From NCBI GenBank assembly GCA_037176845.1, contig JAYKXP010000294.1, positions 1 through 33,853 of the forward strand: a stretch of DNA of 33,853 nt. Direction: 5' to 3'. Origin of the DNA: Paramarasmius palmivorus (taxonomy: Eukaryota > Basidiomycota > Agaricomycetes > Agaricales > Marasmiaceae). Each line of letters starts with the position of its first letter. The first letter of the stretch is position 1. The position numbers were made by a program, and so were the translations under genes. Positions 21,445 to 31,239 of the stretch are shown piece by piece. Under the pieces are notes generated by a model. It had not been told where the DNA came from and did not search any database. It worked only from the letters and a program-made list of their open reading frames with translations.

Positions 21445-24418
21445 CTACTTGAATCTCCTGCCAGTGGGTATTACTGTTGGTTTCTTTGGCGTGTTGCGCT
21501 GCTTCTTCACCAAAGGTACCCCAGCCTGAGAACGTCCAGTATGGGACCCGACTTGGGAACCCTTAGCACCAGCTACTAACGTTTTCCAAGTCTTGCGTCG
21601 AGGATTCCATTTTGGGACAGGTATTCGTGAAGGCTTTGGCATAGGTGTCGTGAGCGGAAGCTTGGCAGGTGTGTCTATTTCTGTGAAGTGATATGGTAAA
21701 CCTAGCATGGAAGAGATGTATGGGGCAACTGACCTTGAACTCGCACAGATGTACGAAGTTGTAACTCCACATAATATTCATATACTTTGGTGGCATAGTC
21801 TATATAATCTGAAATTCCAAAAGAGAATATCAGCACAAGAGTTTACACACGTTGGTTGGTTGAAGTACTGACCTTGGGTTGACGAAAGCTCGTTCTGTTC
21901 TGGCAGTGGTAGACTGCCTTGGTCGTCGGAAGGGGATGTTTGAAGCGTATTTTGTGAGGTAAACCGTGACATACTCCGACGACGAGCTGAAGACTGAAGT
22001 TCGTATTCTAGGTCAAGAATGTCGAACGCTGTTCCTGTGAAGTGGGATGGTAAATACTAGCACAGAACAGATGTACAGGCTAACTGACTTCCTAGTTTGA
22101 AATTGCGGAGATAGGATGCATAATCTGAAGGATCATAATCAATTCAGGAACGGGAATACGAAAAATGTGACAGACCCTGGAATTCCTCAAATTGTGCTTC
22201 TTCAAGTTCTTGCTTTGCGCCGATGATCTCGAACTCGAGACTCCCAAACCTTTGAGTCCACTTGGTGGTACGTCTAAAGCCACGGGCAACTTGCCGGTTG
22301 TGGAGGCTGGTGTAGACGTTGGTTGGCCATGAGTGACGGCGGGCTGGTAACGGACATTGAACTTGCATAGGTGTACCTATTCGTAACTCCCTAGCTTGTT
22401 CACTCAACTTGCTGAGATAAGATACATAATCTGAAGAATCCAAAGTCAATTCGGAACCAAGGATAGAAAGAGGACAACAGACCTTTAACGCCTTCAAACC
22501 GTGCTTCTTCTGTCTTTCCACCAATAATCTCCAGCTCTAGATACCCGTGACTTTGAGCCCAATCAGCGGTGGTAGGTTCAAAGCCGCGGGCAACTTGCCA
22601 CTTGCGGAGGGCAGTGTAGGTGTAGGTTGGCCATGATCGCAAATGTACATAATCCCAGCGAAATGATAGGGCAAGCTCCGGAATCTCCCATTGCCTACGT
22701 TCCTCCTTTGACATCTCAGATCGACCATTCTCGTCCAAAGACCAAAAGTGGGTTTTGGTGTGTCCCTTTTCCCATAATATGCATTCGGATATTGACAAGG
22801 GAGGTGGGTAGATGAAGAGGTAGATGGATGGGAGGTTTTCAAGTGCGAAGGGGTATTGCTGATGTCTAAACCACGGGGTGGAAAGGTTGAAGATGGGTGG
22901 GTCAACGACAACTGTTGAGAGGAAGGATGATGAGTCCAGTTCCAGACACGATGAAGGGGGAAGACATACAGCATTTTTCTTCCATTCCCGACATCCCATG
23001 GGCATCAATGATCCTTGAACTTTGTGCCAACCAACTCTTCCTGAAGTCCTCCCGAGCATACTCGAAGGAAACCCTGATATCCCCTAGATCATCTAGCTTG
23101 AAACTATAGAGATCAGCACCAAGGAACTAAACCACAAAATCCTCACTCACCGAATCAACCCATCCCCAGGCCCCACTTCCGTCTCATCCATCAGCCCCTC
23201 GGAGCGCCATACTTTCCACAACCCCTTACCCCTTGGCCATCGCGCAACAGCCCCCCGTGAAGTGGAGTAAACGGTATCAAAACGAAGCCCATCGGTGATA
23301 TCCAGTGAGAGGGGACGCGGCAGATTGCGAAATAGCGATTTGAGGCGAGAGTCGACCGTCCAGTGAGAGTGGGTGTGATTTGAGGTTAGGTGGTAGTTTG
23401 TTGACGCGGGGAATAGATAGTCGAGGTATGTGCGTGTCCGATGAAGGGTTGCGTAATACAGAATGTGTTGTTCCAACTGCGATGAAAAGGATTGCTGAAA
23501 AAAATTGAAGCAAATGTCGTCTTGCAGCATTTGTGCTGAGGGAGGAACGATAATGTCGAAGGGTGTGTTTGGAGAGTGAATTGAAATAAAAGGCCCAATG
23601 ATTCCCTTGCACAGATTTCCTCCCATGTTCAACCATACCTGCGACTCGTGGCAGGCAAATTGGTTCTAAGAGCAAGATAGATTAGCTGTAGGAACAGGAA
23701 AACCAAATTTGGGACGTACAGCCAATATGTAAACATAAAGATTTCCCCAGAACGAGTTCTTGTAGAAATTTCCAAGAGGTACCAGTTCTACCCACAAACC
23801 TTGATTAAAACCTGACATTGAAGGAGAGGAAAGAGACCTACCGTCATGGAAGATGAGCAAAGGAATTTTGGAACGATTTAGGCCACAGAGCTGCCATGCG
23901 TCAGGCGCCCTGTATAGCTGTCAGTGAGAGTTTTGTGGACTCGAGGAAATGACAGAAACAAACACTAGACCAGCACGAGAAAAGCGCTCAAAGTCACGCT
24001 TCCAATAGAAGTCTGCGTCATCGCCCTCGTAGATGAGCGCGGTGTATTTGGTTTGCTGGTCTGGGCGCACTTGTACCGTACAAATTGTCCTTTGGGCTGA
24101 TCTGGCTGGCTTATGGACCAATTCCCCATCTTTCTCTTCCCATTCCTCTTCCCACCAGTTGGAGATACTCTCAGTATGGAGTTTCTTTAAGGTGTAAATC
24201 TGACCTCGTTTCACTTCCTCAAACTACGTAGACTTCAGTAGACAAACAGCCCCAGTTGGAAAAATGCACACCTCATCGTACTCGGTACGTTCCATCTCCC
24301 GCTGGCTATTGATATGGACAACTTCTGCGTTAATTGTCTGTGAATTGTTGACTTGTTTACCCTTGACTTCGTTGATCGCAGGACCGTTAACAACGACCTG
24401 GGAAGAGTTGAAGCTCAT
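21445..24418 (-). CDS. F2: Agaricomycete expanded-family hypothetical protein, 794 aa
   Basis: Twelve exons on the complement: 24272-24418, 23964-24223, 23842-23909, 23720-23787, 23151-23665, 22970-23103, 22483-22911, 22176-22430, 22089-22124, 21873-22034, 21734-21808 and 21445-21680. They sum to 2385 nt in one frame; introns are 47-64 nt. Exons 3, 4, 6 and 7 have the same lengths as in F1 (68, 68, 134, 429 nt). Start MSFNSS, then INEVKGKQVNNSQTINAEVV and RTEYDEFEEVKRGQI. The C terminus is enlarged. The WPT...ARGF block appears twice (about 490-540 and 574-625), and the 25-aa DYVSYLSKLSEQARELRIG module appears about three times (541, 626 and 692). The tail is basic (KKQRNTPKKP...GRRFK) and could be a nuclear or nucleic-acid contact region. 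An upstream in-frame ATG (24454) exists, but the position shared with F1 is preferred. Function unknown. Confidence 0.85.
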
Positions 24419-24478
24419 GCTGGCAACGAGGTGGAGGCTTTGGTAGAAGAGCAAGTGAGATAGTGGGCATCTAGATCG

Positions 24479-24490
24479 GTATATATCTAT
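24479..24490 (-). promoter_or_regulatory. TATA-like box of F2
   Basis: TAGATATATACC on the minus strand, about 61-72 nt before the ATG, the same spacing as the F1 box. Confidence 0.55.
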
Positions 24491-24496
24491 TGGTAG

Positions 24497-24547
24497 TCAG
24501 TGATTTCCAGCTGCAGCTGGGAGATAGAGTGAATGTTGTGTTAGGGG
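24497..24547 (-). promoter_or_regulatory. Conserved upstream block of F2
   Basis: Counterpart of 10133-10183, with CCCCTAACACAAC, TTCACTCTATC and CAGCTGCAGCTGGAAATCAC. Here the CAGCTG palindrome is doubled. The block is better conserved than its flanks. Confidence 0.45.
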
Positions 24548-24549
24548 CT

Positions 24550-25640
24550 GTGTGACAGCTAGTGCTTTAAATCGATCTGATGTCTTCAACGTGTTGATTT
24601 CAAAAGTTCTATTTACATGTACGTTGTCTCGAATGCAAGCTGGGTATACCTTCTGAACTCGGATACCAACTACTCAACTCTCGAAAAGCGCCCAAATACA
24701 AGATACAACGAACGACCCACGGCTGCTTGCACTGATTCCCCCCTGCCGAAGACAGATACATTATGAATGTCAAAAGGTCCTAACACGCCTTCGATCGTCG
24801 AAGAAAAGAAAATGCAACCTGTCATCAGACGCTGTCAACATTTACAGCATCCCAAATACACTAACCGAAACTCACCTCGTACCGGCCCTGCTCCTTGTTT
24901 TTTATATCCAACTCGCGCGAACACAGGACGTCAAAGAGATGCTTCTAAGTATACAGCATGCTCATGAAAGCGGACCGTTCAATCCTTTGAGATGATGACC
25001 AGCCAAACGAGCTTCGAGTACTTCGGGGAATACGTCAGCTGCGGGAGAAGGTCGATCGCATAGCACTAGCCTTATAAGTAGAAGCTGCGTTGGCAGGCTG
25101 TAATCCTCTCAGGTACCCACGCCGGTGCTTCCTTGTTGCGGTGTTCTACAGCCAGTACCTGTAGATCCAACTTAACCTATTCAAGTTTGGACACACGGGC
25201 GTCACGGTCTACGACATGTGAACCTGCCCACGTTTTGCGAACTTGCTTGGAAAGGATTCTCATCGAGTCGCAGCATCTGATGCGCCGGTTTTTCTGTTAT
25301 CCTGGGAATCCACGTCGCGAAGAGTTCAAGACTTGACACAGAAATCAATCACGAAGAGCTTTGGCCTGTTTTTCAACTTGTCCGATACATCCCAACCGCA
25401 TTTGGACGAGAAAACTCCGCTAGAAACGGACTGTTGAACATCAGAGAGTATGGCCTAGATTGGAAAAGGACTCACTGGAGCGAAGCATCTTCCGAGTCTC
25501 AAATCTCAAGTTCAACGGTTCACTGATTGGGACGTAGCAAGGTCGGCCTCGTGATGATATCCGAGAATCCTTGAGATCTGGAGCTTTGAAGACGGCAGTT
25601 TGAGTAGTAAGCTTCGGCTGCCACCGAGTTTGCATTCGTC
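24550..25640. other. F2 upstream region, copy of 10.2-11.25 kb
   Basis: The segment contains the third intron-like motif (24800-24875) and long stretches shared with the F1 upstream region, such as ACGTCAGCTGCGGGAGAAGG near 25031. About 100-150 bp near 25090-25230 has no counterpart in the first copy. No conserved protein frame is supported. Confidence 0.45.
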
Positions 25641-25649
25641 GTTGGAGAG

Positions 25650-26516
25650 CTATTGTTCGTTATCATTCCTGGAAAGAATTCCTTTTAGAGGCGACGGTTG
25701 AGATAGAGTAGAGAAAATGCGAACCGGATCATCTCGATATGACATATGTGGATCCATAAAACTTTCCGGCCTGCCGTTGTGTGCATGGGAGCTTGAAACG
25801 CCAAGGGGTATAGAAAGCTCCGACACATTCTTGCCAAAGTACTGCTTCCTCAGATCGGAACGTTCAGCCTAACATCTGTGAGATAAGATTAATGGAAACT
25901 TACCCAAGAACCCCAACTCCTAAAAAGAGGAAAGTGATGCCTACGACAACACTGATATCCTTGTTGTGCCAGGCCCGGAAGCTACATTTCGCTGCCTTTA
26001 GCCTAGGAGGAGACGCCGCCGACGCCAATGACGGGGAGAAAGGTGAGGAAGGTCAAGTACGCCGATGAAGAACCACGAAGCCGAAGCCGGAGAATAAACG
26101 GTATCTCCATCGCGAAAGCCGCCCTCGTCCGAGTCGCTGTCGAGGAAGCCAACGGAGGTGTAAAGAAACACTTCATCGATGTTTCCGTCGAAAGCGGTGG
26201 TGTCAAGGAAGGCAAGCAGGTCGCGAAGCTCAAAACTGATTGAATGATATGTGCGTATGGGTTTCCTTGGCGTGGCATGTACCCACATGAGATCTTGGGA
26301 TTGCGGGGAACCTTGAGGCCTTCGTGCATCGGATATGTTTGCGAGGCCTGGAGTGGATAGCCGGAGGTTGAGTTGCACTGCCGTGGATATATAGCATGCA
26401 GACGCCTGTGTCGGCGGGTTATAGCCCTGGTTCGGGTAGGACGGTAGCAGGAATGATGTTGGGTCTTGGGATAATGAACTGGTCGAGTCAGGAGATAGCT
26501 GCAGAAAAGAAAGCAA
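25650..26516 (-). CDS. Minus-strand gene with one membrane segment, 5' part unclear
   Basis: The terminal exon 25650-25848 reads KQYFGKNVSELSIPLG...RNDNEQ-stop. It joins through a 55-nt intron (25849-25903) to an exon with RAWHNKDISVVVGITFLFLG, a strongly hydrophobic run suited to one membrane span near the C terminus. Farther upstream, frames are open on the minus strand to 26516, and GSSSA-LKAAKC can be spliced through a 58-nt intron. The plus strand is equally open there, so the 5' exons are not secure. The DNA of the last exon overlaps the duplicated F upstream region (PSPLKGILSRN against SPLKDSWQDN at 11.2 kb). Unrecognised. Confidence 0.35.
26028..26243 (+). CDS. Small plus-strand ORF, 71 aa, basic (alternative to the antisense frame)
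   Basis: ATG to stop without introns. Codons are typical of fungi (AAG, GTC, GCC, GAG preferred). The N terminus is basic (RKVRKVKY, RSRSRR), then comes GISIAKAALVRVAVEEANGG and a lysine-rich end (KEGKQVAKLKTD). It lies antisense to the unresolved 5' part of the minus-strand gene above, and only one of the two is likely real. No family recognised. Confidence 0.35.
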   Translation: MTGRKVRKVKYADEEPRSRSRRINGISIAKAALVRVAVEEANGGVKKHFIDVSVESGGVKEGKQVAKLKTD

Positions 26517-26950
26517 GATTAGCGAAGAAAGTATATACTAGGATGAATAGAACATACGATTATGATTCACTTGTACTTTGGATGAAGAAAAGTGGCTCTA
26601 GCACAACAATACTGAGCTCGCCGTTGTCTCTGGAACGAAAGGGCAAGGATGAGTATATACGAAGCAGGAGGTGCAGAAGCCATGAAACGTACCTGGATGC
26701 TTCCTCGGAATACACGAGACATCTTTTCCCTTCTCTGGCGCCTAAATACCCTTCTCAGCCTCTGTAAACACTGCCAATCACCCGCTACCAATAGTGGTGC
26801 GCTACCCAGCCAGCACATCCAAAGACACCTAGTCCCAAAATCCGCCTCGTGCACGACACAGAGCACCCTTCATGGGGTGTTGCCCCGACGCAGAGCCATG
26901 AAGACCGCCACGGTTCAAGGCCAGCTGAACATCCCCGTGTCGTAGAATAT
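26260..26950. other. Unassigned region
   Basis: Frames of 98-123 codons exist on both strands (26396-26767 and 26649-26945 plus; 26866-26567 minus) without paralogue or splice support. The minus strand near 26510 has an acceptor-like TTCTTTTCTGCAG followed by a Tyr/Pro/Gln-rich frame (SYPNQGYNPPTQ), which may be an exon of the gene ending at 25650. Confidence 0.35.
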
Positions 26951-26952
26951 GG

Positions 26953-28260
26953 TCACGTGGATGTAGAGCTTTTTTCGGCGTTCGCTTCGTAACCACACCC
27001 CAATAAGTGGAGATCCTCCGCGTTTGGGGGTACGAGATAGTCGGAAGCATGTCCCTGTACCATGAAAGATGAGCGAGAGGGGTATAAAGTGGGTGTTGGT
27101 GGTGTAGAATGTGGTGTGGTCGAACTTCCGGCGTTCTCGGGGGTATGGGTGATGTTGTGGGTACCGAAGCGTGTTGCACCAAGCACTCGAATGAAGGAGG
27201 AAGTGAATCCTTCGCTGGAATGCAGGAGCGGGAGGCTGAAAGGACGGAGGCGTGTGGGCGAGGTGAGAGTTTGATGTGAGGTTAAGGTATACCTGGAAGA
27301 TCCCGTGTACATTCCTAGTCCGAATGTTCGTCGCCCCGGGGCGACATTCTCGTCACAATACGAGATAGAAAGCACCCTTCCGGGAGTCGAGAGGGGTGAG
27401 GTGAAAGAGGAGATATGGAAGGTGAAAGATGGGTAGGCGTGGATTGAACATTCCGGGAAGGTGTATTGTCTTGCGCGCGGGAATGAACCTTCTTTTACGA
27501 AGGTATGTGATCCAGATCCTCTCGTGTTCGATGTATGGATATGGGAGCGAAAGGAATGGGTGCGGATGTAGCCTGAATGTGAGAGAAGGAAGGTGTTTGG
27601 TGCGAGTGACCACCTCCCGAAAGAGTCATATCTGACCCAGCCGGAGAATAGGCACACCAGGAGAAGGGGTAACGAGTGATTACAGAGCTCTGGCGGAAGC
27701 CTGAAACCGTGTCGGAAGGTCTGTCGAAATGGAAAACGAGCTGTGTCTCCCCGACGCTCTAGTCGAAGGTGCGAGAGCGTGTCGTTGACGGCCAAAGCAC
27801 CGGCAGAGGTATACATAGTCGGTAGGACAGGTTTGGAGAGGTTTGGGGGCTGCCAAGCACTGGAGCACACAATGGGAGGCGGGAGTGTGATTTGGGTCGG
27901 GGTCGTGTATCCTTTCAACATTGACCAATCCTTTGACTCTAATTCAGAGGATATGATGGCGAGTTCCCGAAGACGCGCTCAGGCCGATGAGGTAGGCGTC
28001 GAAGGAGTGAGAATGAGTGAGCGGGGAATGGGTGAGTGGACATTGTTTGATACACGTTTAGCAGCTACTTGAGTAAATTGACGGTACCCTATGGGTTCGG
28101 TATGACTTGCAGATCGTGTGTACGTTGTTGGGGTTGTAAAGGTGTCGAGGAATGGTGTGTTGGGAGTAGCGGTACTGCCCAACAAGTCTTTCTCCTCGAC
28201 TGTCTCGCGACCACTGGCTCCTCTAAAAATCCTCCGCCTCTTTTGGACGCTCGTATCCAA
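26953..28260 (-). repeat. Dispersed repeat X, copy G (inverted), with the longest open frame in the window
   Basis: The minus strand is open for 322 codons (27921-26953). The frame contains CSIHAYPSFTFHISSF, which aligns with PPIHAYTPLVYPFPCSYY of copy B, and HNITHTPENAGSSTTPHS, which aligns with HTATINTPEHYTIPPAPF of copy C. The shared frame suggests a real protein that is rich in Ser, Thr and Pro. Upstream frames at 28260-27979 and 28432-28223 may be further exons; a match to GCTACTCCCAACA of A and C lies near 28165. A start codon and splice sites linking the pieces were not settled. No domain is recognised. Confidence 0.45.
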
Positions 28261-28574
28261 TATCCATCCTATCCGTAGTATGACCCACGGGAAACGAGGA
28301 TGGCACCGCTCTGCAGGCTTGAATGGCGTAGGTAGACGTATGTGGGATGCGGAGTGGTGGAGGAAGTGTCGAGAAGATGCTTAGCCGTGCAACGTGCGGA
28401 AGAAGACTAGGGTAGGGACTGTCTTTGGCCATGCACTTGACAGCTCGGATAGGATGGGCTGGACAGTTGGAATGGGATGGGAAGTTGCGTGGAATAGAGG
28501 TTCTGGTCGACGTATCGATATCGCAAAATGTGGGTGTTGGAATCCAGGAGTTCAGATAGGGAAGCTATCTGATT

Positions 28575-28958
28575 TTAGTCAAGACTAGCATTTTCTTCTC
28601 TTCTCCTGGTGCCGGCGACGAATGGTGCTGTGACCGGGTGAAGAGGTTGACGCGTCTTTTGCAAGTTTGGGATACCTAGACGGCCAATATTGTCCCATGC
28701 CGCTGTATCTCTCCTCCCTGGAGCCAAAAAATGAACTCTACATGCTTTGTTTAAGGCTGGAGTTCTTATGGCGGATTTCGATGTTTTTGGGGGCAGTGAA
28801 ACGCGTAGCGCTATTGGGCAAGGCGATGACATTTGGGTTTGAGCGTTGTCTGAGGATAGCCAGCGAATCTGCAGTTGGGAATAAGTTCAGAAACAAATCA
28901 AGTTGAAGAAGGATTACCTGAAATGGTTGCTAGCGTCGTAGTTGGAAGAGGATTGCAT
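28575..28958 (-). CDS. Possible first exons of the minus-strand gene in copy G
   Basis: An ATG at 28956-28958 opens MQSSSNYDASNHFR. A 49-nt intron (28869-28917, GTAATC...CTGCAG) joins in phase to FAGYPQTTLKPKCHRLAQ, which stops at 28811. Another frame from 28832 to 28575 is open for 85 codons (MSSPCPIALRVSLPP...). One frameshift would be needed to use both. The ATG lies only about 25 bp from the first ATG of the next plus-strand copy, so the two transcripts would be divergent. Confidence 0.35.
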
Positions 28959-28982
28959 CGTCTGGAGTGGTAGCTGCTGTCG

Positions 28983-31235
28983 ATGATGGGAGAAGCGGAT
29001 AAAGAGTCGCGCGGACTTTGCTCTTCTCATCACCACCACCACCATTCCGCCCAGGTCAACGCTACCCATTGTATTAGCAGACATACAGTATCAACAGGTA
29101 GAACCATTCAGTTTTTTTTTCCCACTCCGACCAGGTCCCTCATCCAGCTGTATAGGCTACGCAAGCCAACCGAAACGTCGCAAAGGAATCCTGACGGTCA
29201 GTTACAAGGCTCATGACATGGACCTGCTCTAATTCTTTCTACTCTCCAGAATCGTCAAGACCACACCCTGAAGCATCTTATATCAACCGTAGCCATTGGC
29301 AGGGCGCGAAGAAAGCATTTCCTACAACCACAGATATCAACGCCCGAAACACACTCAATAGCGGACCACACATACCCAAAGCGGTAGCGGTGTCTATACA
29401 CATGCCCCAGCGCACGAAACCAAGTTTGACTAGCTTAGAAGATATCCCGTTATCTCATGCCCATGAAGTGCATCCACGGCTCAACGTTTAATGTTTGACC
29501 AAATTGTCTACACTCTCGTTCTCTGCGAATGTCAATTTTCATCTCTTCCTGGATCGACTTCGTCTCTCAAAGATGAAGAGTCATTCTCGTATATCAGTGC
29601 TATGCGCTGGTGCTCTGATAGGAAGAAAGATTGTTGGAAAGAGTTTGGGCATCGGTCGAGACAACTAGGATGACGTTCTAGAGGCCAAAGGTATGTTTTC
29701 CACACAGAAACGTTCACACATTCTCTAATCACGTCGTTTAACAGGAACGAATGTTTCTCTTATACGTTTTCCACCACCACCACCAGCGCCGGAAACAGTG
29801 CCAGCTCAGAATGTTCAGCCGAGAGCTGCGGCACTGAAGGTTCGCAAAGTGGACAACAAAGCGCTCCAATCCTGCTGCCGCTTTGTGCGAACCATGACGT
29901 TCGTTTATTTGCCTACAGGTAGTCGCAAGTCAAAATTCGGCGGAGACGACATCAAAGGAAAAGTCAGCGATAGCTGGAGCTGCTCGCCAGGTGAACTCTA
30001 TTTGATCTATCATCTCCTATGACGCGACCAACCTCCTTTTCAGCCTGGCAGAACTCTTGCTGCGGCTATATCCAGTCACAGAACTAGGATCGGCATTGAG
30101 GCGAATCTTCGGCCCCAATGACCTCGAGATCGCCGTGGTCAGCATACTACGTTCAAGCCCACGGTGAGGTTTACCTTACCTAGCATGTCTCTAGTCTCTA
30201 GCTCTGATGCTTACAATAGATCAAGTGCATCATGCTGGTTTGACGAAGAAACAAGTCAAGATCTCAAAAAGGAACGCGCATCCGCGTTGAACACGGGCTC
30301 TACGATCTCGTCTGGGCAGGTTACACCCTCGATCACCCCAACTCCCAAGCCAAATTGATACCCAAGACTCAAAAACGAAAAGCACCACCGGTTGAGATCA
30401 AAGTACAGCATGCAACGTTTACTTTTGATCGTTCTTTTCGGAGGATGCTTTTCACAACCATCATTTGGGCTAGTTCGCCGTCACCAGGATGGCCGGTTTC
30501 AGGTTACGGTGCGTCTTGGTTTTCGTGCTCAACCACGAGGCTGAACATCTTGCTGTATTTCAGCTGTCAGGGACCTTTCCGCTTTAGATGTCTTTTTCGT
30601 GCACGGATACAGGTCCTAGACGCTCGCCGCATCGATACCAGCCTTCTCCGATGCTCAACCGGGTATCGGTTTCAACGCAATCGCATTTACTCAGTCAGAC
30701 ATGCTGGAAGAATGAACGGAATTGAATCGGCATCATGCCCTCCTATTGCTCTGTCAGGTGAGCGTTTCCAGCACTCTTGGTTGTGGGGATGGCGTGGTTA
30801 ATCACCCTATGTCTCTAGTAGCAGCTGCGCCGCCAACGACCAAATACCCAAGACTCGAGGAAACTAGGATGTCATATCAGTCCCTGGAGAGTCAAGACCT
30901 CGCGAGTTGAGGTACGTCTCCTTGTACCGTGGCCTTCTAAGCCTCGACATTGAAGCTTTTGATTATAGAGTGCAGCGTCTTGGCGATGCTCATGGATACA
31001 TCGTTTACCCTTGTCTTTCTTACCTGGTGCGTGCATGGATCCTCTCGCCAATTCCAAGTCACGCCTAACTCTTGTTCCTCAGTGCCCAATCATCAATGTT
31101 GTCAAACGTGTTATGTATCCAGGAATAGAAACTGAGACCGCCGGTCGGAGTGGCCGTTACTCACACGAACCTCTACTATTTAGCTGTTTGTTCTGGATAT
31201 TCACGTTCAGGGCTAGGGCACATGCTTCGCCATGA
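28983..31235 (+). pseudogene. L/D3: K/D-family gene copy, decayed
   Basis: Readable exons include 29754-29997 (PPPPPAPETVPAQNV...KGKVSDSWSCSP). This splices through an intron ending CCTGGCAG into LLLRLYPVTELGSALRRIFG (about 30054-30165) and then WFDEETSQDLKKERA. After a one-base shift it reads VEHGLYDLVWAGYTLDHP, comparable to VELRLALYHAYGGHRLEG in K/D2. The intron at about 30511-30565 matches the D1 and D2 introns, and the last exon has RVMYPG like D1. In the exon before it, QSDMLEE is followed by TGA and TELNRHHALLLL. Frame changes and stops mark it as broken. A (CAC)n tract lies at 29029-29044 and another at 29771. Confidence 0.45.
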
Positions 31236-31239
31236 AGCC

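Noticed and set aside
22400..23059. Single 219-codon minus-strand frame in the F2 region
   Set aside because: It reads through introns 6 and 7 of F2. The spliced model with GTATGT...CAACAG and GTCTGT...CTTCAG matches F1 exon for exon and is preferred.
30575..30610. VFFVHGYR in copy L/D3, resembling the VFVHG motif of alpha/beta hydrolases found at the N terminus of some fungal NLR proteins
   Set aside because: A stop follows within two codons, and the aligned frame in K/D2 gives VKFQHGYRF without the rest of the domain. The frame that stays open in K/D2 is a different one. Chance similarity is more likely.
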